DNA of 64,000 nt from Nakamurella aerolata (GCF_013002705.1 NZ_JABEND010000004.1:304685-368684); one strand, 5' to 3'; positions 28,053 through 38,699 are shown, counted from the first letter of the stretch. Translations and numbers: made by a program. Notes: generated by a model not told the origin, from the sequence alone.

Positions 28053-29474
28053 ATGACGCGGATCGTGATCATGGGCGGCGGACCGGCCGGTTACGAGGCG
28101 GCGCTGGTCGCGGTGCAGTACGGCGCCGACGTCACCGTTGTCGAGGAGTCGGGCCCTGGCGGCAACTCGGTGCTGTACGACTGCGTCCCGTCCAAGACCT
28201 TCATCGCCTCTGCCGGCGGCCGCACCGCCGTCACCGGGGCCGGCGAGCTCGGCATCGACGTGTCCGACGTGTCGGTGAACGCCGCGGCGGTGCACGGCCG
28301 GGTCAACGGCCTGGCGCTGGCGCAGTCCGCCGACATCCGCGCCAAGCTCACCGCCCAGGGCGTGCGCATCATCGACGGGCACGCCGCGCTCGCCGACGCC
28401 GAACCGGGGCTGGCGCGGCACCTGGTGCTCGCCACCAGGCCGGACGGCAGCACCGAGACCCTTGAGGCCGACGTGGTGCTGATCGCCACCGGCGCCACCC
28501 CGCGGGTCGTCCCCGACTGCGAACCGGACGGCGAACGCATCCTCACCTGGCGGCAGGTGTACGCACTGCCGGAGTTCCCCGAGCATCTGGTGGTGGTCGG
28601 CTCCGGCGTCACCGGGGCCGAGTTCGCCTCGGCCTACACCGAGATGGGAGTGCCGGTCACGCTGGTGTCCAGCCGTGATCGGGTGCTGCCCAGCGAGGAC
28701 GCCGACGCGGCCGCGGTGATCGAGGACGTGTTCACCTCCCGCGGCTCGACCCTGGTGAAGAACTCCCGCGCCGCATCGGTACGGCGGGACGGTGCCGGGG
28801 TGCTGGTCACCACCACCGACGGCGAACAGGTGCGCGGGTCGCACTGCCTGATGACGGTCGGCTCGGTGCCCAACACCACCGGCATCGGCCTCGAGCAGGT
28901 CGGGGTGGCCACCGACAAGGCCGGATTCGTTGAGGTCGATCGGGTTTCCCGCACCTCGGTGCCCGGCATCTACGCGGCCGGCGACTGCACCGGGGTACTG
29001 ATGCTGGCCTCGGTCGCCGCCATGCAGGGCCGCATCGCGATGTGGCACGCGCTCGGCGAGGGCGTCCCGCCGTTGAAGCTGAACACGGTGTCCGCCAACG
29101 TGTTCACCCACCCCGAGATCGCCACCGTCGGGGCCTCGCAGGCCGACGTCGACGCCGGAATGCCGGGAGCGCGGGCCATGACGATCCCGCTGTCCGGCAA
29201 CCCGCGCGCCAAGATGGCCGGCGTCCGGGAGGGCTTCGTCAAGCTGATCGTGCTGGAGGCCACCGGCACCGTGATCGGCGGCGTGGTGGTGGCGCCGGAA
29301 GCATCAGAGCTGATCCTGCCGATCGCGGTGGCGGTGCAGAACGGTTTGACCGCAAAGGATCTGGCCTATTCCTTCAGCGTCTACCCGTCGATGTCCGGGT
29401 CCATCACCGAACTCGGCCGGCAGCTGATGTTCTGGAAGCCGCCCACCGATCCGGAAGCAGCCGCGCAGACCTGA
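28053..29474 (+). CDS. lpdA: NAD(P)H-quinone dehydrogenase of the LpdA type
   Basis: 473 aa two-dinucleotide-binding flavoprotein with FAD motif IMGGGPAGYEAA, NAD motif VVGSGVTGAEFA and the FAD site GIYAAGDCTGVL. At the usual redox disulfide (normally CxxxxC) it reads SVLYDCVPSK: the first Cys is Val or Leu and only Cys44 remains. It therefore cannot be a lipoamide dehydrogenase and fits the mycobacterial LpdA quinone reductase group. The ATG lies close to a TACGGT element, so the mRNA may be short-leadered. Confidence 0.9.
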   Translation: MTRIVIMGGGPAGYEAALVAVQYGADVTVVEESGPGGNSVLYDCVPSKTFIASAGGRTAVTGAGELGIDVSDVSVNAAAVHGRVNGLALAQSADIRAKLTAQGVRIIDGHAALADAEPGLARHLVLATRPDGSTETLEADVVLIATGATPRVVPDCEPDGERILTWRQVYALPEFPEHLVVVGSGVTGAEFASAYTEMGVPVTLVSSRDRVLPSEDADAAAVIEDVFTSRGSTLVKNSRAASVRRDGAGVLVTTTDGEQVRGSHCLMTVGSVPNTTGIGLEQVGVATDKAGFVEVDRVSRTSVPGIYAAGDCTGVLMLASVAAMQGRIAMWHALGEGVPPLKLNTVSANVFTHPEIATVGASQADVDAGMPGARAMTIPLSGNPRAKMAGVREGFVKLIVLEATGTVIGGVVVAPEASELILPIAVAVQNGLTAKDLAYSFSVYPSMSGSITELGRQLMFWKPPTDPEAAAQT

Positions 29475-29496
29475 GCCGCAGAGCCGAGCCGCGGGC

Positions 29497-31056
<1,560 letters not shown>

Positions 31057-31153
31057 CGAACTCGCGCGAGTCGATCAGGGCCCGGGCCGTCCAGTTGTCC
31101 ACATTCTCGAACCAGGCATGGTGCCCGCGGTACTCGATGGGTGTAATCGCCGG

Positions 31154-32050
31154 GTGGGGTATGACGATTTCGATTCCGTGCTGGCCGCGGCCGGCGTGTA
31201 CCGAATCGGACGCGATCCCCGTCGCGACCGCCACCTGCAGTACCTGTCGCGGACCGGGCGGTTACGGCGGCTACTGCCGGGCGTCCACGTCGAGCCCGCG
31301 GTTGCCGACCGTCTGACCACGAGGGTGTTGGCGGTGATGGCATTCGAGCCGCATGCGGTGATCTGTGGTGCGGCGGCGGCCGCGCTGACCTTCTGGCCGG
31401 AGTTGGAGGTGCCCGTCATCTCGGTGGCGCACCGACGTTTCAGCGGTCGCCCCTACGAGGGGTTTCAGTTCTCTCGGAGGGTCATCCCCGCCGAACTGAT
31501 CGAGTTGCGTAACGGGGTGCGAGTCAGTAGGCCGGCGTTCACCGCGGTCGACCTGGCAGGGGGTGCGCTCGGGGGCGACCCTATCGATCGGGCCCTCCGC
31601 TCTCGGGCGGTTCGCCCCGCCGAGCTGTCACACGTGTTGCAGGTGTGGCCCGATCGCGACGGCAACAAGCAACGTCGGCGACTTGTCGAGGATTCCGCCT
31701 ACGGTCCGTTCTCCGAGTTCGAGCGCCGAGCACATCGGATCCTGCGGCGGAACCGGATCACCGACTGGGTGGCGAACGAGCCATACCTGTTCAACGGCAG
31801 GCAATACCTACCGGACCTGCGGGGCAAGCGGGTCCGGTTCGTGATGGAGTTCGACAGCTTTCAGTTCCACCACACACGGACGTCGTTCATCAACGACCGG
31901 ATCCGTTGGCGCGACATGACGCTGGCCGGCTGGTTGGTGCTGCCGTCGGGGTGGGAGCTGATCAACAACGAGGCGGAGTTCCTGAGTCAGGTGCGCCGCG
32001 GGCTGGCACTCGCCAGGCCGATCGCCGAACCGTTGCTACGTGCCAACTGA
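31154..32050 (+). CDS. AbiEi-like winged-helix / DUF559 (Vsr-like endonuclease) domain protein
   Basis: About 298 aa if it starts at GTG 31154 (VGYDDFDSVLAAAG); the frame opens at 31019 but that part overlaps the repeat. The N-terminal half resembles AbiEi-type winged-helix proteins (GRLRRLLPGVHVEP, CGAAAAALTFW). The C-terminal 100 residues look like the DUF559/Vsr endonuclease fold: FERRAHRILRR, YLPDLRGKRVRFVMEFDSFQFH, NDRIRWRDMTLAGWLVL, with acidic residues at the expected PD-(D/E)xK positions. No AbiEii toxin partner is adjacent. Such singletons are numerous in actinomycetes and uncharacterised. Inverted copies of one palindromic element bracket it. Confidence 0.75.
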   Translation: MGYDDFDSVLAAAGVYRIGRDPRRDRHLQYLSRTGRLRRLLPGVHVEPAVADRLTTRVLAVMAFEPHAVICGAAAAALTFWPELEVPVISVAHRRFSGRPYEGFQFSRRVIPAELIELRNGVRVSRPAFTAVDLAGGALGGDPIDRALRSRAVRPAELSHVLQVWPDRDGNKQRRRLVEDSAYGPFSEFERRAHRILRRNRITDWVANEPYLFNGRQYLPDLRGKRVRFVMEFDSFQFHHTRTSFINDRIRWRDMTLAGWLVLPSGWELINNEAEFLSQVRRGLALARPIAEPLLRAN

Positions 32051-32052
32051 CG

Positions 32053-32133
32053 TTTGTACCTGAGCTGCGTCCAGTCGCGCCGAATGGCGGAAAACTGGGC
32101 TGCTCCCGCCGCTGGACGCAGCTGAGGTACAAC
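32053..32133. repeat. right copy: 21-bp-arm palindromic element
   Basis: Arms at 32054-32074 and 32112-32132 are reverse complements at 20 of 21 positions (the mismatch is the ninth base, G against C), separated by a 37-nt loop that holds CGAATGGCGGAAAACTGGG. It begins 2 nt after the stop of the DUF559-type gene. The outer end of each arm reads TTGTACCT(G/C)AGCTGCG. It could also work as a transcript-end hairpin, but there is no T-tract and its relation to the element at 30979 argues for a dispersed repeat. Confidence 0.85.
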
Positions 32134-32151
32134 CGGGCGAGCTGAGCTGCC

Positions 32152-32913
32152 TCATCCCTGCCCTGTTGGCGTGCGCCGATGCCTGGGTCGTCCATCACCG
32201 CCCGCGCTGACCATCAGCGAAAGGCCTTGCATCAGCGCGTCGAGGCCGATCTCGAAGTTCCGGCGGCGCAGATCGTCGAAGGAGGCGTCGTTCTCGGCCC
32301 ACCACTGTTGCAGGTGCGGGGCTCCGGGGAGCTGGTCGGCGTAGAACTCCGTCATCGCCGCTTCCATCTGCTGTTCCGTCATCCCTGAGCGGTTCTTCAG
32401 GTCAACCCACGCCGCTTCGGTCATGGTCGCGCCGAGTACGAACGCCCCGACCGCCGATGATGCCTGGGTGGCCATCGCGGTGCTGAGACCGGCGGCATAC
32501 AGCACCCCCAAGAGATGGTTGGACAGCCGCAGGGCGTTCGGGCCGAGGTTCGCGCGGGAGCCGAACACGTTGATCAACCATGGGTGGCTGAGCACCACCC
32601 GGCGCAGGTCGGCCGCGTAGTTGCGCAGCGCCGCCATCCAGTCTTTGTCAGTCGGCAGCGGTACCTGACCCATGGTGGCATCCAGCACCAGGTCGAGCAG
32701 TTCGTCCTTGTTCTTGACGTGCCAGTAGGCGCTGGTGGCACCGGATCCCAGCCGGGAGCCGAGTCGCCGCATGCTCAGCTTGTCGATGCCGTCCTCGTCG
32801 AGCATCTCGATGGCCGCGGCAACGATGCGGTCGCGGTCAAGGCTCGGCCGGTCGCTGCGCGCCGGCCGGTGTGTCGACCAGAACGACGAGGCGATCGGAT
32901 TCTGCTTGGCCAT
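32152..32913 (-). CDS. TetR/AcrR family transcriptional regulator
   Basis: 253 aa. The N-terminal helix-turn-helix runs DRDRIVAAAIEMLDEDGIDKLSMRRLGSRLG... ATSAYWHVKNKDELLDLVLDA (residues about 27-80), the TetR pattern. The larger C-terminal ligand domain resembles the TetR_C group linked to tetracycline-type repressors. A strong ribosome binding site (AAGGGGGA) lies 5 nt before ATG 32913. Divergent from the MFS pump with repeated sequence between them, it probably represses that pump and perhaps itself. Confidence 0.92.
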   Translation of the reverse strand: MAKQNPIASSFWSTHRPARSDRPSLDRDRIVAAAIEMLDEDGIDKLSMRRLGSRLGSGATSAYWHVKNKDELLDLVLDATMGQVPLPTDKDWMAALRNYAADLRRVVLSHPWLINVFGSRANLGPNALRLSNHLLGVLYAAGLSTAMATQASSAVGAFVLGATMTEAAWVDLKNRSGMTEQQMEAAMTEFYADQLPGAPHLQQWWAENDASFDDLRRRNFEIGLDALMQGLSLMVSAGGDGRPRHRRTPTGQG

Positions 32914-33000
32914 CTGATCCCCCTTCGGTGAGCTGCCAGGTTATCCAGCGCCGAGCCCGGCTGTGCCGCGGATCATCGCGAAACCGCGGCCCTCACTCTA

Positions 33001-33054
33001 TCGCACAGCGTTCGAGAGACGTACAGTGTGCGAGTTACTCGAACAGTGTGCGAG
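33001..33054. promoter_or_regulatory. candidate TetR operator region
   Basis: Between the divergent TetR and MFS genes. The 12-mer ACAGTGTGCGAG is repeated directly at 33023-33034 and 33043-33054, exactly 20 bp apart. TCGCACA (33001-33007) is the inverted form of the TGTGCGA in those repeats. GTTCGAG (33010-33016) and CTCGAAC (33038-33044 region) form a second inverted pair. I infer binding sites for the TetR protein; which pair is the true operator cannot be decided by eye. Confidence 0.5.
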
Positions 33055-33090
33055 GGCGTTGGGCTCTTGCCCGAGTGAATCGAAGGCGTG

Positions 33091-34641
33091 ATGAAGGTGT
33101 CAGAGCCCGAGCAGGTCACGGACGAACTCCGTGAGGTCCAGCAGTCGCCACGGCGGTGGTGGATCCTTGCTGCACTGTGTCTTTCGCTGATGGTGGTGGT
33201 GATCGACAACACCGTGCTGAACGTCGCGATCCCCAGTCTGGTCAGCGAGCTGGGCGCCAGCAGTTCGCAGATCCAGTGGATCTTGGATTCCTACATCCTG
33301 GTGTTCGCCGGGCTGCTGCTCACCGCAGGCAGCCTGTCCGACCGGCACGGCCGCCGCCTCGGACTGGTGGTGGGCCTTGTGGTGTTCGGTGCCGCGTCGC
33401 TGGCCGCGTCGTTCGCGGTCAATCCGACGCAGCTGATCATCGCCAGAGCGGTGATGGGTCTTGGCGCCGCGTTCCTGATGCCCGGAACGCTGTCCATCAT
33501 CACAACGGTGTTCAGCGACGCCGAGCGCAAGAAGGCGATAGCGATCTGGAGCAGCGTGCTGATGCTGGGTGCGCTGGCCGGACCGACCCTTGGAGGTGTT
33601 CTGCTCGAACACTTCTGGTGGGGTTCGGTTTTCCTGATCAACGTGCCGATCGCCGCGGTGGGCATCATCGCCGCACTCATCATCATTCCGGAGTCCAGAG
33701 GTGCGGCGTTGCCGCCGGACGTGCCCGGCGCCATCACCTCGACCCTGGGTCTGGCGGCGCTGATCTGGGCCATCATCGAGGCGTCCGAGCGGGGTTGGGC
33801 GGACGGCACCGTGCTGGCCTTCCTGGCGGCTGCTGTTGTGCTGCTGTTGTTGTTCGTCATCCGAGAATCCAAGGCGCCCAACGCGATGCTGCCGATGAGC
33901 CTGTTCCGCGAGCGCAACTTTTCCGGCGCCAGCTTGTCCATCGTGTTGCTCGCGCTGGCCAGTGGCGGGATCCTGCTGGCGCTGACCCAATACCTGCAGT
34001 TCGTGCTCGGGTTCAGCCCGCTGCGGGCCGGCCTCGCCCTCACCCCGCTGGTGGTGGTGGGCATGGCGTTCAACGGCGTCGGCGTGATTGTCGACAAGAA
34101 GTTCGGTGCCAGGGTGGCGGTATCGACGGGATTGTTGTTGCTGGCGGCCGGATTTGCCTCGCTGCTGCTGATCGACACCGGCGATGGTTACGGCACCCTC
34201 ACCGTTGCCCTTGTTGTGCTCGGCGCCGGCAGCGGCATCGCGGGGCCGGCGGCTTACGGCACCTTGCTCGGGTCGTTGCCCAAAGATCGGGCCGGCGTCG
34301 GCTCGGCGGTCAACGACACCGTGCAGCAGGTCGGCCAGGCGCTGAGCATCGCGGTGCTGGGCACCGTCCTCACCGCCGTGTTCCGGTCCGAGATGCCCGG
34401 CGACGCCCCTGCGGCGGTGCGCAACTCGGTCGGCGCCGCCATGCAAACCGCGCGGGCCACCGGTGACGACGCGCTGGCTGCCGCTGCTCAGCAATCGTTT
34501 GTCAGCGCCATGTCGGTGACGGCGGTGATCGGCGTCTGCGCCGGTGTGGTGGCGGCCGTGGTCGCCGGGTTGGTGCTGCGCCGCCCGCCGGCGGCGACGA
34601 AGCCCGACCCGAGTGCGGAACTGCAGACCGCCGGCCGCTGA
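33091..34641 (+). CDS. MFS drug efflux transporter, DHA2 (14-helix) family
   Basis: 516 aa with about 14 hydrophobic helices, the DHA2/EmrB-QacA layout. The motif-A loop is SLSDRHGRRLG, TM1 carries VVIDNTVLNVAIPSL, and motif C falls in MLGALAGPTLGGVLLEHFWW. It should export drugs or other hydrophobic compounds with proton exchange. ATG 33091 has GAAGG just upstream; the adjacent GTG 33088 adds one residue. Likely controlled by the divergent TetR regulator. Confidence 0.93.
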   Translation: MKVSEPEQVTDELREVQQSPRRWWILAALCLSLMVVVIDNTVLNVAIPSLVSELGASSSQIQWILDSYILVFAGLLLTAGSLSDRHGRRLGLVVGLVVFGAASLAASFAVNPTQLIIARAVMGLGAAFLMPGTLSIITTVFSDAERKKAIAIWSSVLMLGALAGPTLGGVLLEHFWWGSVFLINVPIAAVGIIAALIIIPESRGAALPPDVPGAITSTLGLAALIWAIIEASERGWADGTVLAFLAAAVVLLLLFVIRESKAPNAMLPMSLFRERNFSGASLSIVLLALASGGILLALTQYLQFVLGFSPLRAGLALTPLVVVGMAFNGVGVIVDKKFGARVAVSTGLLLLAAGFASLLLIDTGDGYGTLTVALVVLGAGSGIAGPAAYGTLLGSLPKDRAGVGSAVNDTVQQVGQALSIAVLGTVLTAVFRSEMPGDAPAAVRNSVGAAMQTARATGDDALAAAAQQSFVSAMSVTAVIGVCAGVVAAVVAGLVLRRPPAATKPDPSAELQTAGR

Positions 34642-34651
34642 GGCCCGGACG

Positions 34652-34697
34652 CAGCAGCGGCGGCGCGGATCCCCAAGGACCGGCGCCGCCGCTGCTG
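34652..34697. terminator. bidirectional hairpin between MFS gene and glpK
   Basis: A perfect 15-bp stem (34652-34666 with 34683-34697, CAGCAGCGGCGGCGC and its complement) with a 16-nt loop lies between two convergent stop codons. No T-tract follows, but the position and strength suit a terminator for both genes. Confidence 0.7.
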
Positions 34698-34716
34698 ACC
34701 AACAGCTATCTGGCTG

Positions 34717-36327
34717 CTATGTGCTGGCCGCCTCTTCGGAGGTCGCTTCTTCGGCCACCGCGTCCTCGGTCTCCTTGACGTCGGCGTCGACCCAGTCGAA
34801 GGTCTTGGTGACGGCCTTCTTCCATTGCTTGAGCAGCTTTTCCCGCTCGGCGTCGTCGATCTGCGGGTCCCAGCGCTTGTCTTCCGCCCAGTTGTTGCGG
34901 ATGTCGTCCTCTGACTCCCAGTAGCCGACGGCCAGCCCGGCGGCGTATGCCGCGCCGAGCGCGGTGGTCTCGTTGACGACCGGGCGGATCACCGGCACCC
35001 CGATGATGTCGGCCTGGAACTGCATCAGGGTCTCGTTGACCACCATGCCGCCGTCCACCTTGAGCTCGGTGAGGTCGACACCGGAGTCGGCGTTCATCGC
35101 GTCGAGCACCTCGCGGGACTGGAAGGCCGTTGCCTCAAGGACAGCGCGGGCCAGGTGCCCCTTGTTCACGTAACGGGTCAGCCCGACGATGGCGCCGCGG
35201 GCGTCGGAGCGCCAGTACGGCGCGAACAGGCCGGAGAACGCGGGAACGAAGTAGGCGCCGCCGTTGTCGTCGACGGTCTTGGCCAGCTTCTCGATGTCCG
35301 GCGCGGCCGGGATCAGGCCGAGGTTGTCGCGCACCCACTGCACCAGCGAACCGGTGACGGCGATGGAGCCCTCGAGGGCGTAGACCGTGTCCTGGTCGCC
35401 GATCTTGTAGCAGATGGTGGTGAGCAGTCCGTTGCTGCTCATCTTCTTCTCGGTGCCGGTGTTGATGAGCATGAAATTGCCGGTGCCGTAAGTGTTCTTG
35501 GCATCACCGGGGGACAGGCAGGCCTGCCCGAAGGTGGCGGCCTGCTGGTCGCCGAGGATGCCGGCGATCGGTACCCCGGCCAGCACCCCGCGCGGGCGGA
35601 CGTGGCCGTACTCCTCGCTGGATGAGCGGATCTCTGGAAGCATCGACAGCGGAATGTCCATGTCCTTGGCGATGTCGGCGTCCCAGTCCAGGGTGTCGAG
35701 ATCCATCAGCATGGTGCGGGAGGCGTTGGTCGGGTCGGTGACGTGCAGGCCGCCGTCGGGCCCGCCGGTGAGGTTCCACAGCACCCAGGTGTCCATGTTG
35801 CCGAAGATCAGGTCGCCGGCTTCCGCCTTTTCCCTTGCGCCGTCGACGTTCTCCAGGATCCAGGCCACCTTCGGGCCGGAGAAGTAGGTGGCCAGCGGCA
35901 GCCCCACCTTGGCCTTGTACTTGTCCTGACCGTCCGACCCGGCAAGGCGCTCGACGATCTTGTCGGTGCGGGTGTCCTGCCAGACGATCGCGTTGTACAC
36001 CGGCTCGCCGGTGTTCTTGTCCCAGACCAGCGCGGTCTCGCGCTGGTTGGTGATGCCGACCGCGGCGATGTCGGAGGCCGACAGGTCGGCCTTGGCCAGC
36101 GCGCCGGCGGTGACGGTGCGGGTGTTCTCCCAGATCTCTTTGGCGTCGTGCTCGACCCAGCCGGCCTGCGGGAAGATCTGCTCGTGCTCCTTCTGGTCGA
36201 CGGCGACCACCCTGCCCTCGTGGTTGAAGATCATGCATCGGGTGGACGTGGTGCCCTGGTCGATCGCGGCGATGTACTTGCCGGACAGGTCTTTTCCGGA
36301 GTCGCTTGCAGAGTCCTTGTCAGCCAT
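34717..36327 (-). CDS. glpK: glycerol kinase
   Basis: 536 aa FGGY-family kinase. [19 protein letters not shown] near residues 19-37 is the phosphate-binding start; [19 protein letters not shown] and [13 protein letters not shown] follow as in GlpK. It phosphorylates glycerol to glycerol-3-phosphate. Compared with E. coli it has an extra acidic N-terminal tail of about 15 residues and a Glu/Ala-rich C-terminal tail. The ribosome binding site AAGGGAA precedes ATG 36327. Transcribed after glpF with a 101-bp gap, probably the same operon. Confidence 0.97.
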   Translation of the reverse strand: MADKDSASDSGKDLSGKYIAAIDQGTTSTRCMIFNHEGRVVAVDQKEHEQIFPQAGWVEHDAKEIWENTRTVTAGALAKADLSASDIAAVGITNQRETALVWDKNTGEPVYNAIVWQDTRTDKIVERLAGSDGQDKYKAKVGLPLATYFSGPKVAWILENVDGAREKAEAGDLIFGNMDTWVLWNLTGGPDGGLHVTDPTNASRTMLMDLDTLDWDADIAKDMDIPLSMLPEIRSSSEEYGHVRPRGVLAGVPIAGILGDQQAATFGQACLSPGDAKNTYGTGNFMLINTGTEKKMSSNGLLTTICYKIGDQDTVYALEGSIAVTGSLVQWVRDNLGLIPAAPDIEKLAKTVDDNGGAYFVPAFSGLFAPYWRSDARGAIVGLTRYVNKGHLARAVLEATAFQSREVLDAMNADSGVDLTELKVDGGMVVNETLMQFQADIIGVPVIRPVVNETTALGAAYAAGLAVGYWESEDDIRNNWAEDKRWDPQIDDAEREKLLKQWKKAVTKTFDWVDADVKETEDAVAEEATSEEAAST

Positions 36328-36428
36328 GGGGTTCCCTTCGCTGTCGGTTCAGCTGTCTGAGGTTGTCGGCTTGCTGTTGCTGGATGATCAAGTGTGCCGG
36401 TGGCGGCGGCGGGCCGCCTTGCCGGGGG

Positions 36429-37190
36429 TCAGCCGTTGAAGGCGCGCTGGATCTGCTCGATCAGCGCCTGCGCGTCGATCAGCTTGTACACGCCGACGGC
36501 GATGGCAGCGCCGACCATCGGGCCGACCACCGGAATCCACGAGTAGCTCCAGTCGGACGAGCCCTTGCCCTTGATCGGCAGCACCGCGTGCGCGATGCGC
36601 GGGCCAAGGTCACGCGCCGGGTTGATGGCGTAACCGGTGGGGCCACCGAGCGAGGCGCCGATGCCGACCACCAGCAGGCCGACGGCCAGCGGGGCGCCGA
36701 TCATCGCGGCCGGGGTGCCGCCGAGCACCAGGATGACGATGACAAGCACGAAGGTGGCGATGATCTCGGTGACCAGGTTCCACGGGTAGCTGCGGATCGC
36801 CGGACCGGTGGAGAAGACGCCGAGCTTGTTGGCCGGGTCGGGCTCGTCGTCGAAGTGCTGCTTGTAGGCCAGCCAGCAGAGCACCGCGCCGAGGAAGGCG
36901 CCGATCATCTCGGCCGCCCAGTACGCCAGCGCGTGCCCGAAATCGATGTTGCCGAGCATCAGCTGCGAGAGGGTGACGGCCGGGTTCAGGTGCGCGCCGG
37001 TCGGGAACGCGGCATACACACCGGCGAAAACGCCGAGGCCCCAACCGAAGTTGACCATCAGGAAGCCGCCGGCGTTGCCCTTGGTCTTGGCCAGCGCGAC
37101 GTTGGCGACCACACCGCAGCCCATCAGCAGCAGGATCGCGGTGCCGAGAATCTCGTAGGTGAAGATGTGCCCGATCGTGGCCTGATCCAC
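36429..37190 (-). CDS. glpF: glycerol uptake facilitator (aquaglyceroporin)
   Basis: 253 aa major intrinsic protein with six helices and both NPA boxes: HLNPAVTL and AINPARDLGPR. The Asp after the second NPA-R is typical of glycerol-permeable channels rather than water-only channels. GTG start with a very strong ribosome binding site (AGGAGGT, 5 nt). First gene of glpF-glpK. A CRP-like palindrome lies about 90 bp upstream. Confidence 0.96.
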   Translation of the reverse strand: MDQATIGHIFTYEILGTAILLLMGCGVVANVALAKTKGNAGGFLMVNFGWGLGVFAGVYAAFPTGAHLNPAVTLSQLMLGNIDFGHALAYWAAEMIGAFLGAVLCWLAYKQHFDDEPDPANKLGVFSTGPAIRSYPWNLVTEIIATFVLVIVILVLGGTPAAMIGAPLAVGLLVVGIGASLGGPTGYAINPARDLGPRIAHAVLPIKGKGSSDWSYSWIPVVGPMVGAAIAVGVYKLIDAQALIEQIQRAFNG

Positions 37191-37211
37191 GCTGACCTCC
37201 TGTACAGGACG

Positions 37212-37264
37212 GCCGGGATCGTCCCTGCCGTTGGGGTTGTTGCGGCGCCGCGCCGGGATCGTCC
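37212..37264 (-). repeat. 13-bp direct repeat upstream of glpF
   Basis: GCCGGGATCGTCC occurs at 37212-37224 and 37252-37264, 40 bp apart, between the CRP-like site and the glpF start. The function is unknown; the spacing is close to four helical turns, so an operator for a second regulator is possible. Confidence 0.45.
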
Positions 37265-37279
37265 GCGTCGGTGCCCTGA

Positions 37280-37295
37280 GGTGACGACCATCACA
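37280..37295. promoter_or_regulatory. CRP-like binding site upstream of glpF
   Basis: GGTGA-CGACCA-TCACA matches the CRP consensus TGTGA-N6-TCACA at 9 of 10 conserved positions. It lies 90 bp from the glpF start codon. Actinobacterial Crp/Cmr proteins use the same consensus. Control of glycerol uptake by a cAMP-type regulator is inferred. Confidence 0.5.
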
Positions 37296-37314
37296 AAGCT
37301 AGTCGAGCGGGGAC

Positions 37315-37370
37315 GAAATGAAAACGGCCGCACGCTCGGCTCCATGGGTGGAACCGGGCGTGCGGCCGTT
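37315..37370 (-). terminator. intrinsic terminator of nrdAB
   Basis: A perfect 13-bp stem, AACGGCCGCACGC (37323-37335) with its complement (37358-37370), and a 22-nt loop. On the minus strand it is followed by TTTTCATTT, a classic T-tract. It lies 37 bp downstream of the nrdB stop and separates nrdAB from glpF. Confidence 0.88.
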
Positions 37371-37406
37371 AAGTTACCGGTCAGTAGCTTGGATGTAAAT
37401 GCGGCC

Positions 37407-38699
37407 CTACCACTGCAACTGCGAGCCGGTCTGGTACTCGATGACGCGGGTCTCGAAGAAGTTCTTCTCCTTCTTGAGATCCATGGCCTCGCTCATCCAC
37501 GGGAACGGGTTGTCGGTGTCGTCGAACAGCGGAGCCAGGCCGATCTGGGCGCACCGCCGATTGGTGATGAAGTGCATGTACTGCGCGCACTGCTCGGCGG
37601 TGAGGCCGAGCATGCCGGTCGGCATGGTGTCGCGGCCGTAGGAGATCTCCAGCTCGCACGCCTTGGCCAGCATGTCGCGCACCTCGGCCTGGAACTCCGG
37701 CGTCCACAGGTGCGGGTTCTCGATCTTGATCTGGTTGATCACGTCGATGCCGAAGTTCAGGTGGATGGACTCGTCCCGCAGGATGTACTGGTACTGCTCG
37801 GCGATGCCGACCATCTTGTTGCGCCGGCCCAGCGACAGGATCTGTGCGAACCCGGTGTAGAACCACATGCCCTCGAAGATCACGTAGAAGGCGATCAGGT
37901 CGCGCAGGAATGCCTGGTCCGACTCCTGCGTCCCGGTGCGAAACCCGGGGTCCTCCAACGAGTTCGTGTACTGCAGCGCCCAGGCGTCCTTGTCGGTGAT
38001 GGACGGCACCTCGCGGTACATGTTGAACAGCTCGCCGGGCTCGAGGTTGAGCGACGTGCAGATGTACTGGAAGGTGTGCGTGTGCACGGCCTCCTCGAAG
38101 GCCTGCCGCAGCAGATACTGCCGGCACTCCGGGTTGGTCAGCTGCCGGTACACCGCCAGCACGATGTTGTTGGCCACCAACGATTCCGCGGTCGCGAAGA
38201 ACCCGAGATTGCGTTTGACCATCATCCGCTCGGCGTCGGTGAGACCGGTGGCCGGATCGCTGGAGCGCCAGCAGGCGATGTCCGCCTGCATCGACACCTC
38301 GGTCGGCATCCAGTGGTTGTTGCAGCCGGCCAGGTATTTCTCCCACGCCCACTCGTATTTCAGCGGCAGTAGCTGGTTGACGTCGGCGCGAGCGTTGATC
38401 ATCGCCTTCTCCGACACGTTCACCCGCCCCGCGGTGCCGAGGCTGCGGTCGATGTCGCCCAGGCCGCTGGTGTCGGCCGTTTCGGCCGTTTCGGCCGGGT
38501 CGGCGGCGGAATCAGCGGGGGGTGTGGCGGTGACGGGGACGTCGGGGGAGACGGCGAGCCCGCCGTCCGCCGTGCTGGTCGAACCGGTGCTGGTCGAACC
38601 GGTGGCGTCCGAGCCGGTGGCCGGCGCGGTCGGCCGGGCAGCAGGTGCTTCGCCGGCGGCGGCATCGGTGACGGGATCGTCCCACGACAGGGAACTCAT
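37407..38699 (-). CDS. nrdB: ribonucleotide reductase small subunit, class Ic-like (Phe at radical site)
   Basis: 430 aa from the ATG overlapping the nrdA stop. Metal ligands by alignment to E. coli R2: Glu172 (for Asp84), Glu203, His206, Glu276, Glu310 and His313. The residue matching radical Tyr122 is Phe210, in EEAVHTHTF. Glu at the first ligand and Phe at the radical site mark the Chlamydia-type class Ic (Mn/Fe) group. The C-terminus [10 protein letters not shown] keeps the radical-transfer Tyr. Residues 1 to about 90 are a Thr/Ser/Pro/Ala-rich disordered extension not usual for R2. It supplies the oxidant for deoxynucleotide synthesis by NrdA. Confidence 0.95.
   Translation of the reverse strand: MSSLSWDDPVTDAAAGEAPAARPTAPATGSDATGSTSTGSTSTADGGLAVSPDVPVTATPPADSAADPAETAETADTSGLGDIDRSLGTAGRVNVSEKAMINARADVNQLLPLKYEWAWEKYLAGCNNHWMPTEVSMQADIACWRSSDPATGLTDAERMMVKRNLGFFATAESLVANNIVLAVYRQLTNPECRQYLLRQAFEEAVHTHTFQYICTSLNLEPGELFNMYREVPSITDKDAWALQYTNSLEDPGFRTGTQESDQAFLRDLIAFYVIFEGMWFYTGFAQILSLGRRNKMVGIAEQYQYILRDESIHLNFGIDVINQIKIENPHLWTPEFQAEVRDMLAKACELEISYGRDTMPTGMLGLTAEQCAQYMHFITNRRCAQIGLAPLFDDTDNPFPWMSEAMDLKKEKNFFETRVIEYQTGSQLQW

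Noticed and set aside
28053..29474. Lipoamide dehydrogenase (E3) assignment
   Set aside because: The redox-active disulfide is incomplete (only Cys44 at the site).
31154..32050. A classical AbiEi/AbiEii toxin-antitoxin pair
   Set aside because: No AbiEii nucleotidyltransferase gene is adjacent; the next gene is a TetR regulator on the other strand.
37407..38699. NrdB being an R2lox ligand-binding oxidase instead of a reductase subunit
   Set aside because: It is translationally coupled to nrdA, keeps the C-terminal radical-transfer Tyr and is longer than R2lox proteins.
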